Assembly (NCBI RefSeq): GCF_002994745.2 | Contig: NC_037090.1 | Coordinates: 28,378,501 to 28,442,500 of the forward strand | Length of the DNA: 64,000 bases | Reading direction: 5' to 3' | DNA from: Rosa chinensis | Taxonomy: Eukaryota; Streptophyta; Magnoliopsida; Rosales; Rosaceae | Shown: in pieces, positions 11,973-22,243 of the stretch | Numbering within the stretch: the first letter of the stretch is position 1 | Layout of the letters: every line of letters begins with the position of its first letter | Position numbers and translations under genes: made by a program | The notes under the pieces: generated by a model | Database searches by the model: none | The model's input: the letters and a program-made list of their open reading frames with translations, nothing else | What the model was told of the DNA's origin: nothing

Positions 11973-12514
11973 GTCTTTATTTTTGTTTATGAGTTGTTGG
12001 CTAAGTTATGATCATATTGGATTTAGGTGATTGACGGTCTTCCTTGGTGAGCGGTTTTGGCGTGTTTTGTGAAATTGAAGGCGTAGCGGGATTAGAGGTG
12101 AGTAAACCTCACGTGGTTCATATTACGAACCGAGTACATTTAATTAATTTATTTGTCGTAATTGTGTGAAAAATATTTATGGAATAAATATTTGTTTTAA
12201 ATCATATGGACTTGATCAACTACGGTCCATAGGTAAGTAAAATGATTTTAAATTATACAAAATGAATTTCCTGTTTTTCTTGTATGAATTATAGTTGGTA
12301 TTAGTGATTATCCCTGAGAGGATGATTACGTATATATATATTTACGTGGATATATATATGGAATGGTGTGACATTGAGGTGTGTGTGGAATTACGATAAT
12401 TTGGTTGTGATATGATATTGTCTTGGAAATGGCCATGATTATTTATGATAATGTTATCTGATAAATGTTTGTGCTAATCATGTTGACCTTCTGAGTTGAT
12501 TAGAGGGTAGAAAT

Positions 12515-12796
12515 GTAGTGCTCTGAGGACGGGAGAGTCCGAAGAACGCCGGTTAAATAATAGCCGAGATGTAGTGCTCTGAGGACGGAGAGTCCAAAGA
12601 ACGCCGGTTAAAATAATAACCGAGATGTAGTGCTCTGAGGACGGAAGAGTCCAAAGAACGCCGGTTAAAATAATAACCGAGATTTAGTGCTCTGAGGACG
12701 GAAGAGTCCGAAGAACGCCGGTTAAATAATAACCGAGATGTAGTGCTCTGAGGACAGGGAGAGTCCGAAGACCGCCGGTTAAATAATAACCGAGAT
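12515..12796 (+). repeat. 56-bp tandem repeat, five copies
   Basis: Units start at 12515, 12571, 12627, 12684 and 12740 (GTAGTGCTCTGAGGACGG...). Each holds two small inverted repeats, GGAC...GTCC and CGGTTA...TAACCG, so a transcript would form a string of paired hairpins. Confidence 0.9.
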
Positions 12797-13524
12797 GACA
12801 GACAACGATGTAGTTAGAACTCTAACGTAGGGTCAAGTTGGACCAAAGTGGTGCTATGTGGGTTGCGTTTTGTAGGACCAGTGTAGTGTATTGTGATATG
12901 AGGATTGTGAAAATGTATTCCTTGTGGTTTTCCATGAGTGATTGATGTCTCTTTACAGATGTGTTATAGTTGGTTGATTTCGTGAGTTAAATGTTTTGTA
13001 AATTATTAAATCAACAGTTCTTTCTTGTTTACTCACGAGCTGTCAAAAGCTTACCGGGTTTGGTGTTGTTGCAATCCCGGTACACTATTCAAATTGTGTA
13101 GCGGGTAGTCCTGCAAGTCAGGAGGATCATGGCAGAGAGCGTGCGGATTAGAGTATTTGTTTTTGTTATTCAGCCTTGTAAATTGTGAGGTGAGTGACGC
13201 TCAATTGGAGCTTTACAAATTACTTTGTATAAGTGAGTGTATAAGTGAGTTGTATTATGTAATTTGAGGTTTTTAAGATTTGAAACTTGAGTGGCGTGAG
13301 TTGTAGTGGTTTATTCATGTTTCGGATTTTGAATTAGTTATTCAAAATTCGGGGCGTGACAGAAAAGGCCTTGCAATTGCCACAATATCCATGCCCATCT
13401 CTTACCACCATCCCAATACCACCACTTCCACATTCAGCTCTGAAAGCCCCATTAACATTAATTTTCAGTCTTCCTTTGGATGACTTCTTTATAATAGTAG
13501 AGATATAAATTTAATAAATGAAAA

Positions 13525-14712
13525 AAGTCTAACTAAGCACCTCCCTCTTGACCCAATTAATTAACTAACTAAATTCAGAATTTAAGACTTCAAGTTTATC
13601 CTCCCTCTTCTAGAAAACTGGCAACGACTATTGATGGATAATTCATTGACTAATTTAAATAATAGAAGATAAATTATACAAATTCCCCTGAAAGATACTG
13701 GTCTGAGTCACCGAGTGTCATACTTCGACTTTCAAAGCGAACACGGAGGAAAGAAATCTCTGAGAATTTGGTACCTAGCTAGTCAGGTTATTATTTTAAC
13801 GGGCCCATGGAGAATACGAAATTTCGGTAAATATTCTCTCTAAAAGTAATTCGCATCCGTAAGTGAATCTAATTGTTGTCTTTTTTGGAGCTGTACTTTA
13901 GTAGTTGAAAGAAGTTTCAGTTTGTAAGTTCTGTTTTGTTTTTCAATTCATTAATTGAGAAGTGAATTCTAGAATGGAAATTATTTGCTAGGACTTTGTA
14001 CCCCGTTTAGGCCGTGTAGGTATTTTAGTTATTGTTCCGAAGACTTTAGTTCTGGTGTATGTATTCTCCTGACAATAGTTATGTGAAGCCGAGTGAATAT
14101 ATATTATCCATTCCCCCCAAAAAAATTGCTCCGAACAAAATTAGAACAAATCAATTCATAACTTTAGTGACATGATAACCATGGATGTATTCTTCTCGGT
14201 ATGAGGCCGTGTTGATTTCCCTTAGAATATTAGACATGGGGAGCTATCATTTGATCTTCTCGATCAGAAAAATGATAATCTCTTTTAGATTTCTTATAAT
14301 TACTATGGAATTTCATAAATGAAAAGTAAATCAAGTCCATTGAAACCCTGTGATCCTTCCGCCATCTAATCTCCAACCAAGACAACATCCATTACAATGT
14401 AAAGGACATAAAATTGATGCTCTTTGATCGATGGTTTGCTCCCAACTTGCAAAGCTCTTTGATGGGGTAATTGGCATTGCACAATAACTCATGTTTACAG
14501 GGAATAACATGCTTGCTGACCAACTTACTTGCAAGGAATGTAACATAATGCTTCAATGAGAGATAAAAGAGGACAAACCAAGATGCATTTTGAGGCCGAT
14601 CGCGAGATTAGTTGTTTATTAGTTTCATATTTTGTGTGTTAGCATCCATGCAACAAAAATAAATAATTGAAGAAGAACATACCGAATTTTCAACCTAGAC
14701 CTTATGCAATTA
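13525..14712 (+). repeat. Block C, copy 1 (non-coding, repeated inverted at 50391-51577)
   Basis: Matches 50391-51577 in reverse complement over its whole length, for example AAGCACCTCCCTCTTGACCC near 13535 against its complement near 51550. Contains no convincing gene. The content (TTTAGGCCGTGTAGG, TTCTCCTGACAATAG) may be an old retroelement end. In copy 1 it follows block B directly. Confidence 0.85.
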
Positions 14713-15433
14713 CACTGCAATTTGATAAGATATAGTAAATGACAGACCATCAAGAGGAAATACGCAGTTCATTTGTTTATAGGTGGAAGAGTCGGTTCAT
14801 TTTTTTTTTTTTTGGAATTACCGAAGTGTCGGTTTGTTGAACACGACGTTAACTTGCAGGAATATATGCTAGCTAACAGCTGAGGAATTTCATCTAAGCT
14901 GGAGGGATTGATTAATTAGTTGCTGAAGTCATCATTCTCTTACCTCTTCATCTCAATAATATATAGGGAATTGGTATCTTATTATACCTTCTGTGATTTG
15001 TGACAGAATAATATAAAGATTTTCAAATTACCGTTGTTCATGGAGGTGGGATGCTCTGACCATGCAGGTGTTGATTGCCCTTTTTGTTATTTTGTTGTTG
15101 TTATTGTCGTTGTGTTGTTGAAAACAATTAGATTTCTTATTACAACAACTAAGCGAATTTATTTTTCTAATAAAATAATAGTTAAATTAATATAATGACA
15201 TAAATCAGATAAAAAAACCTACATATCATTATAATTCTAGAATGAAATTGATGGTGCGGTAAATGGCACATTATGATATTTAAACCAGTACAAAAATTTA
15301 GAATCTTAAGCATCAAGCAACTCAACTTCTGAAAACACGTTTGGTCCACATGACCTGATGTGGTGTGTAGAGATTTCTAATATAAAATAATAATAATAAT
15401 AATAATAATGTTTTCCTTCCGTATAATTGCTCC
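14713..15433. other. AT-rich upstream region of the ankyrin gene
   Basis: No gene is seen. Contains an (ATA/AAT)n run at about 15385-15408. Likely promoter-distal DNA of the ankyrin-repeat gene. Confidence 0.4.
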
Positions 15434-15441
15434 TATAAATA
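15434..15441 (+). promoter_or_regulatory. TATA box of ankyrin-repeat gene
   Basis: TATAAATA in CTCCTATAAATAGG, 96 bp before the ATG at 15537. The leader includes a (GA)n tract at 15498-15536. Confidence 0.65.
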
Positions 15442-15493
15442 GGTAAACATGGTAACTCAACCTCAAGTGTAGCTGTTCAATTGTGCGTTTTGG

Positions 15494-15536
<43 letters not shown>

Positions 15537-16171
15537 ATGGATCCTTGTCTCTATACAGCAGCAAGATCTGGTGATATAAATTTCATGAATATTAAAGATG
15601 CATGTATTGATCCTCTCCATCAAAGAACGCCTAAAGAGAACAATCTTCTTCATACCGCTGCTGAATTCAAGCAAATAGATTTCTTCAAACATGTCAAACT
15701 CAACTATGAATCTCCGCGGTTTTGGGTCACCAACAAGTCCGGCGACACTCCATTGCACGTCGCAACCAGAGTAGGCTGTCATGAAGTTGTCGAGTTTGTC
15801 ATTGACCACACAAAATCATTCCCCCTCGAAGGAGCTGATGATCAGGAAAGCGGACTAGCTGATGCTAAAACTTATAAACAACTACTTAGAATGCCTAATT
15901 TTCAAAATGACACTGCTTTGCATATTGCTATGCGATATGGTCACGATAAGGTGACGACTTTACTAATCAAAGCTGACCCTGAACTCTGTTGTTACACAAA
16001 TCGTGCGAAGGAGTCCCCGTTGTTCCTAGCTATTAGAAAGAGCTCTTCGAGCATCGCTAGTTACATTTTAGAGGAGTACGTCTCCTTCCCATGCGTCTCC
16101 TTACCTTCAAGGGACTAATGGTTTAACGGCTTTGCATGCTGTAGTAACTCACCAATACCTTACAAGCAAAG
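15537..16171 (+). pseudogene. Ankyrin-repeat protein (ACD6/ITN1-like), first exon with frameshift
   Basis: Starts MDPCLYTAARSGD, typical of plant ankyrin/PGG membrane proteins that act in defence and stress signalling. Ankyrin units are visible as NNLLHTAAEF (about residue 36), GDTPLHVATRVGCHEVVEFV (about 69), NDTALHIAMRYGHDKVTTLL (about 124) and KESPLFLAIRKSSSSIASYI (about 158). The frame closes at a TAA at 16116-16118. The expected next unit (GTNGLTALHAVVTHQYL) continues in the +1 frame up to a donor-like AAAG|GTAGC at 16171. A one-base frameshift around 16085-16105 therefore breaks the exon. No downstream exon or PGG transmembrane part was found before block A copy 2, so the gene is truncated as well. 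Confidence 0.85.
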
Positions 16172-16861
16172 GTAGCTTCAATTCCTATATTGTACAAAAT
16201 CTTAGATTTTTCTTGTGATTCAATTTACTGACTTTTGACTACCACTTCTATTTTATCTCTAGTTCTCTGTATAAGAGTACGTACTTTTGAGTTTGTATGT
16301 TTACCAAACAATAACTACCAATAATTCCATTTTTTAGTCGGTTCATTCCATATACTAGTCCCTCAGAAATTACTTCATGTATATATGGATTATGGAAAGT
16401 AAAGAACAATAATTTCAGAGCCGAGTATGTTTTAGGTATTTGTTGAGTTTAAGTGGCTGCTTATCATAAAAGGTACATGCATCTCAAACAAAAATAATGA
16501 CAAGAATGATGGTTTGCCTTGTCCACATGATCATACAATGTAACTGGAACTCCTAGAGTTCCTCCTCCTTTTGAGCCGATGGCCTCCTGTTTCCCTTCCT
16601 GTCTGGGTTGTGTGGGAGGACCTGGCTTTTTTTTCTTGTATTCCTGGTCTCATCTGTTGATGAGCCTATTTGCTGGGCTTTGCCCCGGTTTTAATGAATT
16701 AATCTTCACCCAAAAAAAAAACTCTCATACATAATTGATTTGACAAACAGTATTCTGATTGTGCTATTATCTTCTACAGGTTCACAAAAAAAGTTAGTAG
16801 CAACAGGTGAGTTGTTTGACGTTTGACTAGCTTCTTCCTCTGTTTCATGTCGATATTTAGT
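16172..16861. other. Intergenic, with probable LINE 3' end
   Basis: 16172-16540 holds no gene. About 16550-16721 (GTGTGGGAGGACC ... GGGCTTTGCCCCGGTTTTAATGAATTAATC then A9) looks like the 3' UTR and poly(A) of a 5'-truncated plant L1-type LINE on the plus strand. Confidence 0.45.
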
Positions 16862-18685
16862 GTATAGAATTTTGTGGTTAGACACTTGGAGACTGATTAA
16901 TTGGGTGCTGTTTGAGCCAGAATTTGTAGTCGGAGGCCCGAGACAAAAACGGTAAAGTGACAAAAGGTGAGGTAACGGGCGGAAACGCCACCGTGTGACC
17001 GAGATAGGAAGATTCCGACCGGGTGGGATAACAAATATGTGAACTAGAAATACTGGAGTTGCATAGTGTTGATCAAGTCATTTGACATATGAAAGATGAC
17101 AAGCAAAATTGAAACAAAAAACGTCATAAATAGTAATTAGAGAAAAGATCACGAAATATGAAAATAGTATCTGGATTATCATCTATAGAGACACTTTTGA
17201 CAAGTTTACAAATTATTCAAATAGTTCCTTCACTATGCAACCGCCTAACACTAGTACTATTCTCAAAATTTAGTCAAAATATATGACATGCATTTTTAAG
17301 ATTTTTCATCACAACACATGTGAAAAGAATTAATTAAAGATGTAGCGTAACTTGTTTGCAGATAATAGAAGAGAAATATTTGTTTTGTTGACACTCCATG
17401 AGAGGTAGAAAAAGGATTGAAATAATGTGTTTAAGAACAAAAACCCGATTGAGGCAGATATTAGAACCAATTCCCATGTGAGCACAACATTGAAGTCCAG
17501 AAAAAGAAAAGGGGAGCATTTCCTTATTTTTGAATAGTTTTGTAGGAGCATAAGAAGCTGGCTTGGCATATATAAAGAGACTCTGATGTGAGGACAGCAA
17601 CTCAAAGAAATTAAGTTGAAGAAAGAAAAAGAAAATTGCAAACAGCATTAGAAAACATGCGAGGTACAGATCCAAACTTCAAACTATATATATAAGTGAA
17701 ATAATGTTTACAGTAGCTAAATAAGCATTCTACATATACATCAGAAAGTCCAGAACTACAGAGAAAACCAGAAAGAGTTGTATGCCAACAAAGACTCCAA
17801 AGGGCCAAGGTGCAGATAAGAAGTTCCATGCCAAGTTTACAAACCTAAGAAGACTGACGGGCAAAGGATAGTCTCATGGTCGCCGGCTCATTTTTCTGCA
17901 GCAAAACAAGCAGACACTCGATTACAGCTAACATAATGGTAATCCTAATAGAAATGATGGACCTTGTCCAAAGTCACACCAACAGTCCCACTATCATTGC
18001 TCACATATGGAGTCACAAAAAAATCTTAAAACAAAGTCATATTGGACGTCAACCACAGCACAGAGAGCACATATGCTTCCATGGATTTAGAAGAAAACCT
18101 CAAAAACATAAAAGATGCAGAGTAGCTTTGTTTGGCTGGCAATGCTCAAGTCAAAACCTATAGTGTGTCATCACATCGCAAATCATATCAAGCACACTAC
18201 TAGTTATAACTTAACTCCATATTCCAGAACACTGGCACAACATTCCCATGACAATTCTGTAAAAGCCCAAAAGTTCCCAGGGAAATTAATGACAAGAATG
18301 ATCATATCGTTCTAATTAAACCTAAAATAAAATCACAACTCAGTATGATGATGACATAATTGTACTCATACCAATTCTCAGAATAAAAATGTACCTTATA
18401 GCAGCTGAAACATAATAAACCTGCTGCAAACTATATCCCGCGAATCAATTGCTTTAGTAATACAGAATCTTTATTAGATGGAGTTAATATATTTCAACAA
18501 TTCAAAAGAAATCATGGATTATGAAGCATGTTAGAAATTTAAAAACAGTAAATGTAGAATTCAACTGCAGAAAATCAAACAGCAGGCAAACTGGGAACTT
18601 CACTTGCTTTCAGGGGATAGATGACTGAAATATGTTTAACTAACTGATGGACAAAATACATAGGGCTCAGAGCAAGAGTCTATAC

Positions 18686-19876
18686 TTACTTCTTCCTTGC
18701 TCGTTGGTACGAAATGGCATTGACGTGGTCAAGCAAGATGAGACTCTCTACAAAAGAATCCATGAAGTAGTAAGTATAATCCTTATTTCCGAAAACTTGA
18801 ACTTGTTTGGTCTTAGGATCCAGCGAAATCATTCTTGACCGACCATGATTATTGAACTCACTCAGAACAACTTCCCCACACCTTTTGAAACCATATATAT
18901 AATCATGATCCCCAGCTATCTTGTACAAATATGTCCACGATTCTGTGACACCATACTCTTTCATTACCCATATGTCACAACCACAGTTATAATCATAATG
19001 CTTAATCAAGGCAAGGGAGTCCCCATATTTTGAAATGGTACATCTGTTCCTCTGCAAAGCTTCTGGCATCATCACCTCGCCAAATAATTCGGTGGCCATA
19101 TCAAATGAAGCAATGAAAGTATCTCCACCATACTTACAATATTCATCCGCATGATCATCATATCCGACACTAAAACGAACTTCAAGCATATGCAGAGAAC
19201 CATTGAGAAATAGTACAATACCAGGACCACCCTGCAAATCTACAGGAACAACAGAGGCATCAAGAGTCTTCCAGGAGGCCCTGGCTAATGAGTAAACCTG
19301 AACCACAGTGGCGAATCGGGACAAGTCCGAATGATCATCAGGAAGAGTCACAATTCTCAACACCTTATAGTCATTGGAATGTGAATCATAGCCAAAGCCA
19401 TGCTCTATGTACTTATCATACTGAGTAGAGGTAAAACAAGCAGGTGGGCTAGGCAAAATCACAATCTTTCTAATACATGGGTTCCAAATTAAAGTGGGGG
19501 AATGGTTATCAGATAGGTCAGGCGCAAGGCATATGAGCCCGTTACAAGTTCCGACTACCTCCAGATCGGAAATAGGTTCGTTTTCCAAGAAAGTGACTGG
19601 GTCTGCAAGCAAGGAATACTCACCGAATTCAGGGCTATCCCAATGCAACCAGTGCAGACGATCAGAAACCTTGTAAGAGAAAGCGCTGAGGAGGAGGAGG
19701 TGGGCGTCGTTTTGGTTGTTGGAGTCGATTGTGATGGAGAGATGGGATTGAATGAAGGTAGAGGATTTGATGAGTGACATCCATGACTTGCACACTAGGG
19801 TGGATTTGATTAGGGATTTGGTAGGCAGCCTCAACAGGATTCTTTCTATGATTTCCTCAGGAAAGTAGTCTGACAT
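18686..19876 (-). CDS. F-box protein with FBA domain, copy 2
   Basis: 396 codons from the ATG at 19876, with ten upstream in-frame codons to a TTG not used. Architecture is the same as its paralogue at 4737-5918: F-box at residues 4-45, then GTCNGLICLAP, IWNPCIRKIVILP, GFGYDSHSNDYKVLRIV and the C-terminal YGFKRCGEVVLSE region. It keeps the full C-terminus (ISYQRARKK). The stop TAA is embedded in a strong donor-like sequence GAA|GTAAGTA, so a longer spliced form is possible. Predicted to be the target-binding subunit of an SCF E3 ligase. Small indels relative to copy 1 are all in frame, suggesting both were coding for some time after duplication. Confidence 0.93.
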   Translation of the reverse strand: MSDYFPEEIIERILLRLPTKSLIKSTLVCKSWMSLIKSSTFIQSHLSITIDSNNQNDAHLLLLSAFSYKVSDRLHWLHWDSPEFGEYSLLADPVTFLENEPISDLEVVGTCNGLICLAPDLSDNHSPTLIWNPCIRKIVILPSPPACFTSTQYDKYIEHGFGYDSHSNDYKVLRIVTLPDDHSDLSRFATVVQVYSLARASWKTLDASVVPVDLQGGPGIVLFLNGSLHMLEVRFSVGYDDHADEYCKYGGDTFIASFDMATELFGEVMMPEALQRNRCTISKYGDSLALIKHYDYNCGCDIWVMKEYGVTESWTYLYKIAGDHDYIYGFKRCGEVVLSEFNNHGRSRMISLDPKTKQVQVFGNKDYTYYFMDSFVESLILLDHVNAISYQRARKK

Positions 19877-20049
19877 TGCTTCTGTGTTCAAAATATTTTT
19901 CTCCAATTTTCCATTTCTCTAGGGTTTTGCGAGTTTTAAAGAAAGGTTAGTGACCCAGTACAATTTGAAGCATATATTTTTTTTAAAAAAATTGGTTCAA
20001 ACAGTACTTAAATTATTGCTCCTTATAAATTTTAGTAACTCACATTTTA

Positions 20050-22207
20050 AAAATATCATAACGGTACCTGATATTTTGATTCCTCCCGAACATTGATATC
20101 TGGAGCTCTTAACTCTGTAACAGCGTTTAACAGCTGACATATATTAAAGGGTATTTTCGTCCATTCATGTCCCTCAATTACATGTGTGTTCTTTCTCCCC
20201 TTGCATTTGAAGAACACAATTCCGGACACCAATTCGAAGCTTGCATTTGAAATTCCATTAAGTAAGATGCAGCATCCCGCAAATGTTTGTTTTGATGGCA
20301 ATTGTCTTGTTTTCTTTTTCTTTTTAAGTGTTTTTCTTTCTCTTCCCAAAGCGGACAAGCAACCGGAGGGCTTTTCTTTTTCCTCCATTTTTGTAATTTT
20401 CAAGCTTCTTTTCATGTAATTAGAAACCAAATTGATGCGAATCCTTTTGCGTTTTTACTACTTTTTGCATCACGAATCCATTGAGGTATGTTTTGAGAAT
20501 CCCCAAATTTGGAGTTTCTAGAGTTCTTGATGAATTTTCAAATTTGGGAACGAATTGATTCGACTGAACATTGGGTATTGCTCATTATTTGCATTGCATG
20601 TTTGTTTTGATGGCAATTGTCTTGAAGTGCATGATTACTAATGGGTATGATTTGGATGTTGTTAGACCATAATTTACATATATATGCATTTCCCTAAATA
20701 TTGAATTTAACTTGTTTTTAAGTCTATTTTAGGTTTCATTAAATTATTTTGTTACTCATCTAGGAATATTGCAAGAGTGAATGAAACATCCATTTTGAGC
20801 TTTGAAGTGGAGAATTGGACTTAGGAAAAATAATGGTCAAATGTGAAGCAAAAAGTAAAATTCTGAATTCCAGCAAACCACCACAAATGGCGACATAAGT
20901 GGCGGTCAACCACCACTCATGGTGATGCCATGTACTTTCCGGTCATATTCATGGAGGAGTAAGAAAAAGAAGTAACATTATACTCATTTCATTACGTCCA
21001 TTCACCATCATCTCCCATAACCAAATCCCAACTTTTTGGTTACAAATTAAACACCACCTTTCCCCTTTTTCCCACACCATCTCTACTCCCCATGTTACAC
21101 CAAAATCCCCTCTATCACACACAAAATTCTTCCATGTTTTTGTAAGGGTCAATCACCATGTTTCTTCATCATTTCCCTACTCCCTACTCCCTACTCCCTA
21201 CTCCAATCACACACCTTATGTCCCATGCTTTTCTCCTTGACTCTAGTGACCTAAACCCACTCTAACACTCCATCTCCTTGCCCCTCCAAGAGACATAGCT
21301 GCTCCCTTTTCTTTTCTTCATCACTTTGCACCTCTCTCTCTTTCCTATATAAGCATCAATCCATTACATCTTCTTTCTCTCAATCTCCACCACAAAACCT
21401 CCATGTCCATCTCCCAAAATCCAAACTCATACTATCCATACTACTCTATCTCATTCATCGATCACTACCACCATTTCTTGCCCTCTACCTCCATTAACAC
21501 CACCACTACTATATCATTTCTCCACACTCTTTTTTATCATCATTTTCTTTCTCTAATCCACCTATTCACATAATATATACATAGTACAAGTTTCACTATC
21601 TTTTATCATCAAATCTTTAAGAGCAAGAAGGAGAGAGAATCACCACCACCACCATCACGTGAGCTTGGGGACCATTTGACCCACCACTAAGCAAACTCTA
21701 TCTCTTTTACTCTAGATTATATTTTAGTGTTTAATTTGATTATGAAGTTAGTATATGTAATTATGAGTGAGTAATACTTTGTTGGAGCTAGGGTTGAAAG
21801 CCCTAGCCAATCTTGTATGAATTGATGTTTTAATTTACATTTGAAGTTATTTGTGATTTTCATCTTCGTATGCTAATTCAAGAAGTGAATGCATTCATTC
21901 AATCTTAACTACTTTGAATGTGTTGTGTTTGTCATCTCATGAAAAAATGTTTAGGGAGTAGTTAACCTTGCGCATTGATAGCATGATAGCATCCACTCTG
22001 TGCATATGAAGGTTGTGAGTTAAAATCACCTAGATCTAGGATTGGCTCGCTTGATGATTATCTAAGCTCAAAGCTTTATGCATCTAGGAACAATAAATTG
22101 AGACTTAACCGGTAATAGTATTTCTTCTTAGGTAATTAATTCTAGACTTATCCGGTTGGAATTGATATCATTAAATGAGTTTAAGCATTTGTAGTCTTAT
22201 CCGGATG
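20050..22207. mobile_element. Unclassified ~2.2-kb insertion in block A copy 2
   Basis: Absent from copy 1, where 6040-6090 aligns with both edges. No coding frame is credible. It has a TATA-like CCTATATAAG near 21345, a 7-bp CCTACTC tandem run near 21178-21206, and a 3' part with AGCTAGGGTTGAAAGCCCTAGC and repeated TTATCCGG motifs that recall plant LTR/LARD elements. Neither TG...CA ends nor a target duplication could be placed, so the class is left open. Confidence 0.5.
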
Positions 22208-22243
22208 CAAAGAGAGTCATTTAGAAATTAGAATAGCATCACT

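Larger units (their letters stand above)
10410..13361 (+). mobile_element. Solo LTR (2,952 bp), TSD GAAAA
   Basis: Begins TGTAATACCCCG and ends GGGGCGTGACA, flanked by GAAAA at 10405-10409 and 13362-13366. The paralogous empty site is at 47631-47635 with one GAAAA. It contains repeated near-palindromes GATCCGACCGTTGGATC at 11746-11972 and a 5 x 56-bp array at 12515-12796. The segment 10774-10980 and other open frames in it are not credible genes. The internal region has been lost, presumably by LTR-LTR recombination. Confidence 0.93.
9937..13520 (-). pseudogene. 5'-truncated LINE end with RNase H (RVT_3) domain, split by solo LTR
   Basis: On the minus strand the domain starts at about 13500 (RLKINVNGAF, GGIGMVVRDGHG). 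It is interrupted by the LTR at 10410-13361, then resumes at 10409 (NVEAKASEL ... ESVRILHIYRETNAVAHRLAHIAS-type, WLDETPDVI, VLYEDYC). A 3' UTR follows, and a poly(A) seen as T16 at about 9938-9953. This is the plant LINE RNase H tail that processes RNA-DNA hybrids. The first catalytic Asp (NVDGA in the family) is Asn here; the second copy at 46700-47780 keeps Asp. Only the 3' end of the LINE is present, typical of 5'-truncated insertion. Confidence 0.78.

Noticed and set aside
17876..18315. Frames in the 3' flank of block A (also 3339-4312)
   Set aside because: Present in both block copies but with no domain signal, different frame breaks and A/T-rich composition; best read as non-coding flank.
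21178..21206. Telomere-like CCCTACT run
   Set aside because: The unit is CCTACTC, not CCCTAAA, and only about four copies occur inside an insert.
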